The notes under the pieces: generated by a model
What the model saw: only the letters and a program-made list of their open reading frames with translations
Database searches by the model: none
Told to the model about the DNA's origin: nothing
Origin: Torymus aiolomorphi
Taxonomy: Eukaryota > Arthropoda > Insecta > Hymenoptera > Torymidae
Assembly: GCA_036365515.1 (NCBI GenBank)
Contig: CM070873.1
Coordinates: 265,047,575-265,111,574 of the forward strand
Length of the DNA: 64,000 bases
Direction: 5' to 3'
Translations under genes and position numbers: made by a program
Part shown: positions 17,758 through 30,550 of the stretch, piece by piece
How positions within the stretch are numbered: the first letter of the stretch is position 1
Layout: the number at the start of each line of letters is the position of its first letter

Positions 17758-20700
17758 TTATATTGCATCTTTTACTATAAACATTTTTAATTTTTTCTTC
17801 ATTAATTGTCTACTTAAATTCATAACTTTGAGATCCTTAGATAGCCCATTAAAGACCCTTATAGCTTCATTGTAGCTATTTTTATCACTAATTCTTTTAT
17901 CACATTTAGGTAATTGAATTGTTTTGTTTCTGGTCTTGCTCGCACTGTTTATATATTTATTTCTTAATGTAGAATAATGTAAGGATATTGACTCTAACTG
18001 GAATAATTTTTTTATTTCAAGAGGTGGATTAATTTGAGAGAATTTATTTTTATTTATGATTTTCAATATTTTGTTTTGTGTTGATTGTATTAGTTTCATA
18101 TTATTATCGTACGCACCACCCCAGGCAATTACCCCATAATTGATTAGACTATGAAAGAAAGCATAATATATTATCATTAATGTTTTTGTATCCATCATAT
18201 TTTTTATCTTGGCAAAGACAAAAATTAGGTATTTGGTTTTTTTAATGATATATCTTATATGCTTATCCCATTTCATATTGTAGTCAAAATACAGCCCTAA
18301 GTATTTATGACTTTCAACTCTTTTTATTAATTGCTTTCTTATTTTGATGTTTAGTGTGCCAGGCACACTATCACAGTAGTTTCCGAGAGTCATATAGACC
18401 GTTTTATCTATATTTAGCGACAGTTTATTTTGTGCAAGCCATTTCGCCACATGATTAAGGTAAGCACACATTTTTTCCTGAGCTGAGGACCACATGTTGT
18501 CACTTGATATGATAACCGTGTCATCAGCACAGGACATGATTGTGTCATTTTGCATACTTCCTAGTAAGTCATTGACATAAAGTATAAAAAGTAATGGTCC
18601 TAATATAGTTCCTTGGGGAACACCCGTAGTAAATTCTTTATATTCACTTTTACAGTCTTGAATTTTTACTCTTTGCCGCCTATCTGTGAGATAGCTAGTC
18701 ATCAGTTTTAAGGCACTACCCCTTACTCCGTATCGTTCAAGCTTATCTAAAAGAACTCTATGACTAACAGTGTCAAATGCTTTGGCTAAGTCTAGAAAAG
18801 CAACAATTATTGGTTTACTTTTATCTAAGTTTTCGTATATGATATTTGATATATAATTTAATGCGTCAGTAGTTCCCCTATTTTTAACGAAACCGTATTG
18901 TTTTTCTGATATTATGTTATGTTTTTCAAAAAAGTGGTATAATCTATTATAAATTATTTTTTCAAAAATTTTTGCAATGTTCGATATTAAAGAGATTGGT
19001 CTGTAATTACTGATATTAGATTTTTCACCAGCCTTGTAAATAGGGACTACCTCAGCATTTTTGAGCGCGTCAGGCCAGATAGATTTCACAATACATAAAT
19101 TGAAGATATATTCTAAGGGCACACATATACAGGGTGTCTCAAAAGTTCCGGGACGGCCAGTTATCTCAGCGGGAATGCATTTTCGGAAAAAATGTTTCAT
19201 ACAAAAGATGTAGGATTTTTCCCTGGCTATCTGATGGTGACCTTGAATTTGACCTTGGCTTGACCTTCAAGGTCATTTGAAGGTCAAGTCGAATTTTTTA
19301 AATGGGAAGCCCCCTTTTTTATTGCGGAAACCGAAAGAGGGAAAAATTCTCTTTCCACCGATATAAGATACATACGGGGTCAAATGTGATCTAGAGGTCG
19401 TTTCAAGGTCAAGTCGGTAAAATGAGGTCAAATTGATCTTTGGAAGTCCATAGCATGGAAACTAAGGGCGTTGGGAAAAAACTTTCCATACGAAAGTTTC
19501 CGCAAATCGAATGGAGCATCTGATGGTGACCTTGAATTTGACCTTGGGCTTGACCTTCAAGGTCATTTGAATGTCAAGTCGAATTTTTTGAATGGGAACC
19601 CTCTTTTTGTTGCAGAAATGCGGGCCACGGACCCATGGGTTTTCGGGGTCGCTGAACCCGTATCTGGGGTCGGTTTGCCCCGCTGGATCGACCCAAGGTC
19701 GTTCCAAGGTCAAACTAGAAGGAATTGCAGAAGGTGCTTAAAACCACGGACCCATGGGTTTTCGGGGTCGCTGAACCCGTATCTGGGGTCGGTTTGCCCC
19801 GTTGGGTCGACCCAAGGTCGTTCCAAGGTCAGCGGTGATTAGCCAGGTCCCAGGTCTGGGTTTTGATCCAGAAACGTTTGCACAAAAAATGTTTTTTAAT
19901 GCCCTGATACACGAAATTCGATGGGGTGTCCAGATGATCGGAGTATAAGAACGTTGACCTTCAAATGACCTTCGGCTCACTTTTAACCCCGTGTGTATCT
20001 TACACCCCTGGAAAGGTAAGTTTTCCCGCATTTCTGCAACAAAAAGAGGGTTCCCATTCAAAAAATTCGACTTGACCTTTAAATGACCTTGAAAGTCAAG
20101 CCCAAGGTCAAATTCATGGTCACCATCAGATGCTCCATTCGATTTGCGGAAACTTTCGTATGGAAAGTTTTTTCCCAACGCCCTTAGTTTCCATGCTTTG
20201 GACTGCCCAAGATCAATTTGACCTCATTTTACCGACTGGACCTTGAAACGACCTCTAGATCACATTTGACCGCGTATGTGTCTTATATCGTTGGAAAGAG
20301 AATTTTTCCCTCTTTTGGTTTGCGCAATAAAAAAGGAGGGTTCCCATTTAAAAAATTCGACTTGACCTTCAAATGACCTTGAAGGTCAAGCCCAAGGTCA
20401 AATTCAAGGTCACCATCAGATAGCCAGGGAAAAATCCTACATCTTTTGTATGAAACATTTTTTCCGAAAATGCATTCCCGCTGAGATAACTGGCCGTCCC
20501 GGAACTTTTGACACACCCTGTATATTCAGAGAGAATTTTCAATAATTTAACGTTAATATTGTCTACACCTCCAGATTTATTTTTCAATGTATTGATTATT
20601 TTGTATATCTCAGCAAAATCTGTCGGACGAAAGAAAATGGATTCAGGATTCCTATCTGGAAGTTTCAGGTTATTATTATTTATATTAGCAAATTGAGCAC

Positions 20701-22024
20701 TCAAATTTGGTCCTATTTTGCAAAAATAGGTGTTCATAGCATTTGCTATATCAGTTTTATTTTCGATTTTTTGATTGTTTTCGTATATATATTTTATTGG
20801 ATTATCATGCACACTATTTCTCCCTAATTTAGTTTTAATTATGTTCCATAATTCCCTAGAGTTTCCGCTATTTCATTTTACCATTTCCTTTGCATATTTA
20901 AATTTTGCTTCTTTAATAACTTTGTTCAATATCTTAGTGTAATTTGTATACTCTTTTTTTAGGGCTTCAGAAGTGGGATTGTTTTTCCATAAGATATACA
21001 GTGTCTCTTTAGTAGTACACGAGACTATAATAGCACTAGTAATCCAATTTTTTCTCGGAAGTTTATTTTTAAATTGTTTTTTGGTAGTGGACGCATCAAT
21101 ACAATTATTTATCATGTCAATTAATGTGTTAACTGCAAGATTAGGATCCTGCATAGACAATATTGAGTACCAGTTTGAATTATTTGCAACATGTTTTAAC
21201 TTGTTGTAATTAATTGATTTCATATTGAATTTGTTCGGCTGATTTATTTCTAATTTATCTATAGTTATAAATAATGGGTAGTGATCATTAAATGAATTCG
21301 TTATTTTAAATGAATTAATATTTATATTTTTAGTTTTTGTATAGAAATTGTCGATGCAGGTACCTCTTTTATTATCAGATGAAGGCCTTGTTATTCCAGT
21401 AAAGCATGGCGTAAATTTATGTTCCAAGAGATCATTTAAAAATTCTTGTGTTATAAGGTTATCTGTTGAGTCAGTCTTACTAAAATTTTCGTCTAATATA
21501 TCTATGTTAAAATCCCCGATTATACAATGGTTCTTAGTATTTAATTGGTCTCTTAGGAATTTTTTCAGGCTATGAACAAATTCATACTTTTTTATATTGT
21601 GTGATCTATAGATCGCTGAGATTCTTACAGTTTCGGTGCCAATTAGTTTTATAACCGAGCTTAAGATACGTATGTTGTCGACCACTATAATTTCTGTGTG
21701 TTCAGATAGTTCATCCTTTATATACATCATAACTCCATCTGCTTTATTCATTTTACTCTCACTATAGTAACTTTTGTAACCTGATATGTTGTACAATGGA
21801 GTATATTGCACATTCCAAGATTCAGTACATATAATGACACTTGGTCTTACGGCTAAACATTCAATAAAAGTTTCAAGTTTTTCAAAGTTTTGTTTTATAC
21901 TTCTAATATTTACACATAAAATCAAATTTTTACCTTTATCGATACTTTTATTGAGTGTTTGTACATTACCAAAAGCTTGTTCTTTTTGTGAAATAACTTC
22001 AAAATTTAGTTGTTGTTGATCCAT
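17758..22024 (-). pseudogene. Element C ORF2: endonuclease and reverse transcriptase
   Basis: Natural start ATG at 22024 (MDQQQLNFEV). Endonuclease domain: NIRSIKQNFEKLE, IICTESW, DGVMMYIKDEL, RISAIYRS, IIGDFNIDIL, CIDNFYTK and NSFNDHYPLF. The RT follows: NKSGGVDNI, NYRPISLISNIAKIFEKI, FLDLAKAFDTVSH, GVPQGTILGPLLFILYVNDL, the catalytic box reading CADD (IMSCADDTVII) in place of the usual YADD, and KYLGLYFD. The C-terminal domain is present to the stop at 17758. Only one substitution-type stop (TGA at about 20871) and one MITE insertion (19130-20520) interrupt it. If the MITE and one TA are removed, the flanking codons are back in frame. Confidence 0.85.
19130..20520. mobile_element. Palindromic TA-flanked MITE rich in AGGTCA motifs
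   Basis: Ends CAGGGTGTCTCAAAAGTT and AACTTTTGACACACCCTG flanked by TA (19128-19129 and 20521-20522). Arms of about 480 bp are near-perfect inverted copies; the centre (about 19616-20035) holds a direct repeat of about 85 bp (19625 and 19744, beginning CCACGGACCCATGGG). About twenty AAGGTCA/TGACCTT words occur, at least eight in the context TCAAGGTCA. No transposase. Insertion at TA suits a Tc1/mariner-type non-autonomous element, but other TA-targeting families are possible. Confidence 0.8.
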
Positions 22025-22562
22025 GTTCAAAATTCAGAAGTTCAGAAGTTGCTGAGTCTGTTGGGTAATAAATTTGTGATATGGTTCTGTTTAAATTTAT
22101 TGGTGAGGTTGTGGCCGATAAATTACCAGCTGATGTTGCCGGACTGGTAAAAATTCTACTTTGTCTTCTTGGTGTCGTTACGACCGGTGATTTACCGGTA
22201 GCTGTATCAGTGTTTTGTAACTGTGATTAAAAATTTACTTTACCTACATATTTTGGAATGTGCGGTCTCACTGGATAATCTGTTTCAGCAATTAACTTCT
22301 TTATCTTGTGAAACATAACCTCGCATTTTTCGGTATCATTTACCACGTGTTTAGTATTATAATTTGTTTTATATTGATGATTACTGTACATGCAATTAAC
22401 ACAATTGTGTTCGTTTGGGGTAGTACAGTTGATCGTGTTATGTTTTCCAACACAACGTAGGCAGATTTTCGTATTCTTATACTTTTTACCACTATGACCA
22501 AATCGACGTTTCATACGTTTTATACGTTTTATTTTATTAACTGTAACTATGCACTCCAACAC
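21999..22562 (-). pseudogene. Element C ORF1 C-terminal part (gag-like)
   Basis: Carries Cys/His clusters CLRCVGKHNTINC and CVNCMYSNHQ and a Lys/Arg-rich stretch (KIKRIKRMKRRFGHSGKK) before them. A TAA at 22227-22229 interrupts the frame, after which a Ser/Thr-rich tail continues and ends at a TGA overlapping the ORF2 start by about 26 nt. That overlap suggests coupled or reinitiated translation in the intact element. The N-terminal half is missing. Confidence 0.7.
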
Positions 22563-23182
22563 TTATCAAATATCAATCTTTTTATAATATGCAGTTTTTT
22601 ACTCATAGATTAAAGTTTTACAGTAGTTTTTCTGCAACAGTAAAGATTTTCAATAAATATTTTAGTGTTTCATAATTGCCGCATACAAACGAGCGTAGTC
22701 CGACTTTATGGAACAGCCAAAGGTGGCGTTCCAAGTTTGGGGACCTCTGTCTCTAAGCATGCCCCCTTTATGGAGCGCGTTTTCACTCAACAGTTTTAAA
22801 GTTATTTATTATTTAACATTATCTTGAGACGTGCGTGAACAATCATTTGAGCTGCATCATTTTACTAATAAGTAAGTATATATTTGTGAAATTCTGATTG
22901 TGAAACATAAATAACAAACCTAACCTATAAATTTGATAAAAAATCAGTTTGTAAGTTACATTGCTTTAGAAATTTGTTTTTTATTATTTACAGATTTTAT
23001 GAAACTCAAGAAAAATGACAGCGAAGAAAAAAAATAAAGGCACAACATAAGACAAATAAAATGAGACTACGGAAGATAGTAAAGAGATGTTAAAAAAGAA
23101 TTATGCTTAGCACGACATAGTTATTTGCAAGAAACTTTAACCAGACAAAAGGAAACTAAAAATCAAAAGGAGACTGTATTCC

Positions 23183-23340
23183 AATTGCAAAAAAGCTTTC
23201 AATGCAGTTAATTCTGCACTGCAAATTGCAGCTAAATTGAATGTCCCAACCACATCTCTCCACAGAGCTGTAAAGATCCACAAGAATCTCCTTCAAGACC
23301 TGGCTCGTCTAAAGTTTTATCACCTCATATAGAAAAGTAG
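23183..23340 (+). pseudogene. Decayed pogo/psq-type transposase fragment
   Basis: One frame reads KKAFNAVNSALQIAAKLNVP then TTSLHRAVK, which has the shape of a psq helix-turn-helix (AA.K..VP.STL.R.V) found at the N-terminus of pogo-type transposases. A basic start MTAKKKNKG about 170 nt upstream may belong to it. Frames are broken on both sides and no DDE domain is visible. Confidence 0.4.
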
Positions 23341-24699
23341 TATAGAACTAAGCAACAGTTTAAATAAGGATAATTGCATACTAAATGAAAAATGGTTACT
23401 CGATAACTGTGATGATTTTACAGCAGAAAATTTGATTGAGAAAGTAAGTCAATGGGGGTCGTACAATCTAATTGAAAATTATTCATGTAACTATATTAAC
23501 ATTTTTCTTATTTTAATCATGTTGAATTTTTTTAGGAGTTTTTCTCCATCTGCAATATAGTATACAATGATCAAACACAAGAATCTATCAGTCGAACAGT
23601 CAATAATGAGATTTGTCAAGAAAGTTTAATAACTTCTGAAAAAATAAATCTTCACTCGAGTAATCCTGAAAATAACTTAAAAAATAACACGATGGAAGAA
23701 GAGACTATGCTCGAAATGAAAATAGTGTAGTAAATAATAAATCCAAACCAAAAAATAAATTAATTGTATTCTAACTTGTATGCAATTATTGTGTTAATTT
23801 GATACGTTTAAAATTGTATTTTGTATTCGTTTTTTAATAAAAAAATTATAAAAAATTTTAAATCATCATTTGTATATCATAAGCCACTTACTGTAAGTAA
23901 AATAGTACATAAGTTATTAAATTAAAACTGATTTCTATCCTGTTCCAAAATGGGGACATCGATTATGGAACGGGGGGACAATCTGTAAAAATGTCGTTCC
24001 ATAATACGTACTTGGTATCGGTTTCGTTTTTTAATTGTAACAATTACAATTCGTATTCAATTTGCTTTTTTACGGTCTCATTTTAATCTTTGATCTTTAC
24101 CCCATCGATTGATATCCAAAAATTGTAAATATTACTCCTTTATAATAGTTTCAATCTCAATCCAAACTCTAAACTAGCAAAAACTGTTCCATAAAGGGTA
24201 CTTTTACCTTATACCTTCCGGAACCTTTTTGTTTTTGTTGGAACTCGATAGCCTAATTAGTTATTTTTGCACGGCCATTTAAACAATGAAATGTTTAATA
24301 ACAAATTACCTGAACTTTTGGACATTCCACCCTCGAAAATCGTGTTCAGCAGACAAAAATACATAGAAATCACTTTGGTGATCTCATGGCCATGCAAGTC
24401 CGACGACGAAAACGTATCCTGCTCCTAGACTAATAATTTTGTAAAAAATCCATTAAGGGGGTTCATCCAACCAGGAACGTATCAAGAATCAATGTCACCC
24501 CGCACCGCGCGCACAGGCTTGCTCGCATGGGGCCCCCCACTCTTGTAGTCAGAGCGCGTGTTTATACGGGACTGACACATACATATAGCTTCGTGCCGTC
24601 TGTAGCGTACACACAGAGCGGCGCTCGTCTGTGTTCCCCCACCGCTCCAGCGTCGTCTGCACGCGCTGCCGTACACCTAAAATTCCATACTTTCAACTA

Positions 24700-25455
<756 letters not shown>

Positions 25456-26175
25456 TACAATATCTTAAAAACGGTGAAGCTAGGATCTCTGAACTTGTAA
25501 TATGATATTCTAATTATTGATCTTAATAACATATTAGTTTTTCAGACAAACGCTAAATGTATCTTTGAAGTTATAGACTGAATCGATCTTTCGCGCGTGT
25601 GCGTCCCATAAGACGCCGTGTTAAAATGCTCAAATTTGACAATTAATATCTCGATAACGGTGAAGCTAGGCTCTTTTTTGTGAGGATATCATATAGATAA
25701 TGATGTCAGGTACATGTGAAAAAAGTTTCAAAGACTTCCTAAATAAACTGAAAATTGGATGAACCCCCTTAAGGGCGTTCACCGGCTGAAAGCAAACCTA
25801 TGTGGCTAAAATTCATACAATGGCTGGATTAGTTCTAATGAAGAAATCTTATTCTCATACGATTCTAAAGCATGTGGCAAGTTATAATAAAAATATATTA
25901 ATTAAAATTTGGAATATTGGTAGCATAAGTATTGCTTATTGGAAAAAGTACATCAATTAACTATGGAAATATTTATTTTTAATCCGATTTTAACGGGGTA
26001 GGGCTTATTGTTTTCCTTATACCATTTGAGCTAGTGCCATAAAATAATTGAAAAATTATCAAGGTGTGAAGCGTGACGTGCAATTGTTCATAAGACTCAT
26101 ATGTTACTTCTATAAACAAATTTTACTATTGCACCTTCTTCATATTTTTACATACGAAAAGATCCCAGAGTTTAA

Positions 26176-26552
26176 CGGGATGCCATAGTCCTACCATTAC
26201 CGACCGAGCAATTCACACAGTTTCAAGCTGATTAAAAATAAAATACGTCGAATCACAAAAAATCAAGAGAACACTCTTCTGTGTTTTTTAACGTTCTATC
26301 ATTCAGTCAAAGTTTGGAGTCGAAATATCAAGTCATTTCTGCAAAAACTTTGAACAAACGAAATTTAATTTCGTTCAAAGTTTTTGAAAAAACGGCTTGA
26401 TATTTCGACTCCAAACTTTGACTGGATGATAGAACGTTAAAAAACACAGAAGAGTGTTCTCTTGATTTTTTGTGATTCGACGTATTTTATTTTTAATCAG
26501 CTTGAAACTGTGTGAATTGCTCGGTCGGTAATAGTACGAGTAAGGCATCCCC
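26176..26552. mobile_element. TTAA-flanked foldback MITE, 377 bp
   Basis: Nearly the whole element is one inverted repeat. Ends CGGGATGCC and GGCATCCCC lie inside TTAA (26172-26175, 26553-26556). Arms share ACCGACCGAGCAATTCACAC and GTTCTATCATNCAGTCAAAG, meeting at an AAATTTAATTTCG centre near 26360. Confidence 0.85.
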
Positions 26553-26691
26553 TTAAGCGCTCTGGTCTTCGGCTCGGGCACAAACAGTGCGTTGCGCTGG
26601 GGACTAGAGTGGGAGTAGGGAATGAACGTAGCTCTTTTTTCCCACTTCGGCGGGAATAAAGTACGAACTTTATGATGGGGTGTGTTAAAAA

Positions 26692-26824
26692 GTCGTATAT
26701 TACACTCGTGAATACAGTGGGTTGTGTGAACCTGCGCGTTTGTTGCCCTCGCTTCGCTCAGGCGACAACTCTCGCGCAGGGAGCACACAGCCCACTTTAT
26801 TCCCTTGGTGCATAATATACTATT
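26692..26824. repeat. Hairpin element, AATAGTATA family
   Basis: Left end AGTCGTATATTACACTCGTG and right end GTGCATAATATACTATT are inverted copies. Arms share CAGTGGGTTGTGTG; the tip is CCCTCGCTTCGCTCAGGC. Same family as elements at 33.6, 37.1-37.7 and 62.8-63.0 kb. Confidence 0.65.
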
Positions 26825-27133
26825 GCTGAAGAAATTATTATATGAACTTAACTTTTATTTGACTTATTAGAATAGAAAACTACTCATTTTTCGGGTATAT
26901 GAAGGAGTAAAAAAAGACCTTAAGTAGACATTTTTTGAATATTATAACGAAATAAAAATGTCTAAGAATCAATTTATTCAGAGCACCAGGCCGCACTGTA
27001 ATGTCTACTTTGATATTTAAAGAAATATTCTAAAGTTTAAACTAAATAGAATTTTTCGACGGTAGAAACGAACAATTACGCAATTTTCAAAAGCCTACTA
27101 AGATTTTAATAATAAAATTTACAAAAATTTTAG

Positions 27134-27644
27134 GTTGGGAAGAAAAACATGTTTAAATTAGTAATATCTGTTGCTGTTGGTCCAGCTGGTGAAATTTTAG
27201 TTGCTGGTTCGCACATCCAAATTTTCTCCGCAAAAGGCGATTTTACAGAAGAAATTAATGCCGAAGGAAAAGGTGAATATCGAACTTGAAAGTATAAATA
27301 ATATATGTAATATGGCATCTATACAATCTGTATCATATTAATCTATATATTTGTACATAAAAATATTATATTATATTGGATCATAAAATATTATTTTGGA
27401 ACCAGGAAAAGGAAGATATGGAGGTATAGCCATCGATAATGAGGGCAGAATACTAGCGTCTCGTACAGAAAAAGGACGTACTGTAATTCAAATTCTGAAA
27501 ATTGGCGGCGGTGCACTATTGTCTGAAATCGATTCTTATAATTCAAAATTACGTCGTCCATCTGGAATTGCCATTTTACCTAACGAACACCTCCTAGTCG
27601 TAGACCTAGGTAATGACTGCATTAAAAAATATAGGTACTGGTAA
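27134..27644 (+). CDS. NHL-repeat protein, last two exons (host gene)
   Basis: Exon 27134-27272 is preceded by a T-rich tract and AG, and ends AAAG|GTGAAT. Exon 27406-27644 follows an acceptor CCAG and ends with TAA. The intron (27273-27405) is phase 1 and the join keeps the frame. The peptides carry NHL/beta-propeller blades: SVAVGPAGEILVAGSH.IQIFSAKG, GGIAIDNEGRILAS, and RPSGIAILPNEHLLVVDLGN followed by DCIKKYRYW at the C-terminus. This pattern closes the propeller of TRIM-NHL proteins (TRIM2/3/32, thin, mei-P26, brat group), which bind RNA or protein and often act as E3 ligases. Which member it is cannot be told from two exons; upstream exons are not recognised in the window. Confidence 0.6.
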
Positions 27645-29090
27645 ATAAATTAACATTCTACATGAGATAAACACAGTCAAACTTATCATATTATTTAAGT
27701 TTGTGCTTGGCCATATTAATACAAACTGCCAATCAATGATTTAGTCTACTATTATTGAGTAGCAAGTAAGGGAAGTGTGAAGTACTAGAATAATTTCACT
27801 GCCCATTCCAGACAATTATAAGCACAATAGATAAATTTATATAAAATGACAACACAAAAAAGCTTACTGTTGAAAAAATAATAATTTCAGTTTAAAATAG
27901 AACGAATCAATTCTTATACATTAAAAAAAAAAAGATATAAATGAAAATATTAGAAAGTTGTATAAAAAATAATTATGTAATATATACAATAATAATTGGC
28001 ATAGTTATAATCTATATTAGTATTGTATATATCTGCTCAGTATTAAGACACTGCAAAATAAGTTTTAATTTAAACAAAATTATGGAAGATACCTCGTATA
28101 AGGTATCTAAATTGAGATAATATTGATTTGATTAACTTGGAAATACAAAAAAAAAAGAGCAAGTTGTGTAGTTCAATTAATTATGTAAATTTTGTATGAA
28201 ATCTACTAGTCTTGTTATAAAAAGGAAAATTTTCCTTACATTGCCACAGAAGTAGGCTCGAAGTTATTTCAACTAAAATGCGTAGAATGCCATTTTTAAA
28301 AGACTTTAATATTTCCTACATTAACTTTTTTATTTACGATTTAGTAATCGAATAAATTTATAAGTCACTTAAAAGATTATATATAAACGATTTGAAAAAT
28401 TATTTAAGAAATTTTTCTACAGTTGTACAGACTATTTGAAAAATAGAATAATGAAGCACTTATACAATTTTTTTAGAAGACTTATCTAGGGTTAATGGAG
28501 TATTACTTAAATTTAGATAACATTTTTTTGGCTTTTTTAGTGGCCTTAGGTAGGTTCATATTTTTGTATGCACACTTGTAGTTCATCCTTTTATCTACAG
28601 CTAATTTATGTAAAATTGTACATGAGCATAGTGTAAAATATTTTTGATGATGAATTGCACTACTTGATGGATCAGTTGTATAAAAGCTTTATACTTAATA
28701 TTGAATTTACTTTTTCATTAAAAGTATCAACGATAAATTATTTGCGTTTTTAAACTTCTTTACAATTTATTATTTTATTAAGAAAATTCTCTCGTAAGCA
28801 TTTATTAGATATAATAAAGATCTTTTTTTTTTACTATGTTCAATTTGATCCATAAATAACAGCGTTGTAAATAATTTAGTTTCTTAAGTTATGTGTCGGA
28901 ATTCTAAGATTATCAATTATTTGTATTTCCTTTTGGGGATGTTCGAGTAACTAATCAACTACATTCTTACAAAGAGAGTACACACCCTCTAGGAAGCGGA
29001 TTTTAGCGGGGTTTTGAAAGTTAATTTCTATTATCTTAAATAAAAGCGCAGTGCTCATGATTTCGTCAAATTTGCCTTATTTTTAAGGCT
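27645..29090 (+). other. AT-rich sequence after the NHL gene, probably its 3' UTR and flank
   Basis: No ORF or repeat family recognised. AATAAA-type signals occur (for example at the stop codon and near 28815). The extent of the 3' UTR cannot be fixed. Confidence 0.35.
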
Positions 29091-29093
29091 GAT

Positions 29094-29249
29094 GCTATTT
29101 GTACGACATAAATATAGTATGTTAATTCAGAGTATAAGTCCCAAAACACTTTGCTGCGATGTTTGTTTTCTTTCGATATCTGACTAGAGAAATTATATTC
29201 CATTATATATGTATATACTTTGTGTACATAAATCTGTCGTACAAATAGC
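29094..29249. repeat. Small inverted-repeat element, 156 bp
   Basis: Ends GCTATTTGTACGACA and TGTCGTACAAATAGC are perfect 15-bp inverted copies; the interior is AT-rich. MITE-like. Confidence 0.65.
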
Positions 29250-29410
29250 AAATGCGTATTTTTAAATGATTTAATAGATCGTATTTTTATCCATTTTCTT
29301 ACGCTATCTTTGATTACTTACAATTTTCTAAAAAATTAATATTTTTTATACCTTAAATTTTAGCATTTTCTTTATACTTTTATAATCTCGTTTTTGTATC
29401 ATAAGGGTTT

Positions 29411-29594
29411 ACATCGTGTATCGTGTGTTGTGTATCGTCCGAGAAAACATTGTTGTCGAACTTCTATTAATCTATGTAACTACAGAGTAAACAGAATCGT
29501 CTTCTGTTGCTGGATTCACCATCTCTGGTTACATATAGATTAATAGATGTTCGACAGCACCATTTTTTTGGACGACACACAACACATGATGTAG
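29411..29594. repeat. Inverted repeat, about 75-bp arms
   Basis: Inner stem GTTGTCGAACTTCTATTAAT pairs with ATTAATAGATGTTCGACAGC, extending through ATCTATGTAAC/GTTACATATAGAT and out to GTGTGTTGTGT/ACACACAACAC. A loop of about 40 nt. Confidence 0.7.
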
Positions 29595-30181
29595 AGAGTC
29601 CTTAAATACTTGCAAAGTGACAGTCTACAAGAAAAGTAGTTTTTTAACGAAATAGAGCATATTTGATATTAGATTGCCCATATCTCAAGAAAAAAAGCGC
29701 ATTTAATGGAATTTTGAACACTGGGCTTCATTTTTAGGCATGACCGCTACTCGGGAGAGCCTTATAATTTCACCAGAGTGAAAATTGTAAGAATTCAAAT
29801 ACTGAAAATTTAATGTGTAAAAACCATTTTCCACTCAGAATAAGTGCGTTTAGAGCGTTTTTTGTGATGTATGTATGTCTGTACGCCCGTATGTACGCAT
29901 GTTGCTCGATTATCTCAATGAATTTTCGACCGATTCCTTCGGGATTCCGGGAAAATACTCGTCTAATTACACCAAAGTTCCAGTTCTCCAGCGAGAACGA
30001 TCGATAGAAAATTTTCAAAATGCCAACACAAAGAAAAATTGCAAAAAATCGATTTTTAAGCCTTTCGTCTAGAAAAATTAATTTTAAGCTACCATGTATA
30101 GGTCTATCTGCTAAAACTAATTAAAATACACCTTTTTTATGTTGAACACTTTCTTCTACGAGCAATATTTGCCAACATAAC

Positions 30182-30550
30182 TACGAAAAACAGCAAAAAA
30201 AGGTCAAAAATGAATGATTTTCGACTGTAACTTGACAGAATTTGATTTTACACAAAAATGTTAAATACAAAAGTTGTAGATAATACAAAAACAAAACTTT
30301 TTTCCCTTTAACATTTTTGTGTAGAATCAACTCCTGACGAGTTACACTTATAAAAACGATTTTAAACGCCAAAATATACATAAAATGAACGATTTTCGGC
30401 TATAACTTGTCAGGATTTGATTTTTCACAAAAATCTTAAATACAAAAGTTGTACAAAACTTTTTCCCATTTAAGATTTTCATGTAAAATAAATAATACCT
30501 GACGAGTTATAAATCTATAAAAACGATTTTAAACGCCAAAATATACATAA
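30182..30550. repeat. Tandem duplication, period about 165-170 bp
   Basis: Two copies of a segment containing TTAAATACAAAAGTTGTA and ACGATTTTAAACGCCAAAAT. Each copy also has an internal inverted repeat (ACACAAAAATGTTAAA and TTTAACATTTTTGTGT). Confidence 0.75.

Larger units (their letters stand above)
17460..22562 (-). mobile_element. Non-LTR retrotransposon (element C)
   Basis: Minus-strand element with ORF1 remnant, ORF2 and a poly(A) tail (the T-rich run at 17460-17491). It is 5'-truncated inside ORF1 at about 22562. It is interrupted only by the TA-flanked MITE at 19130-20520 and by two in-frame stops. No convincing target duplication was found next to the tail. Confidence 0.8.
17205..24209. 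mobile_element. Pogo-like TA-flanked DNA element, host of nested insertions
   Basis: Ends are AGGTAAAAGTACCC (17205-17218, followed by an ATTATGAAAC-like stretch) and GGGTACTTTTACCT (24196-24209, preceded by GTTCCATAAA), each next to TA (17203-17204, 24210-24211). TTTATGGAAC-like words recur inside near both ends and around 22705-22790. A non-LTR element occupies 17460-22562; without it the element is about 1.9 kb. The TA duplication and the psq-like helix-turn-helix fragment near 23.2 kb suggest the pogo branch of Tc1/mariner. Only decayed transposase remains. Confidence 0.65.

Noticed and set aside
22913..22926. Telomeric repeat CCTAACCTAA
   Set aside because: Only about two CCTAA units; too short for a telomeric tract.
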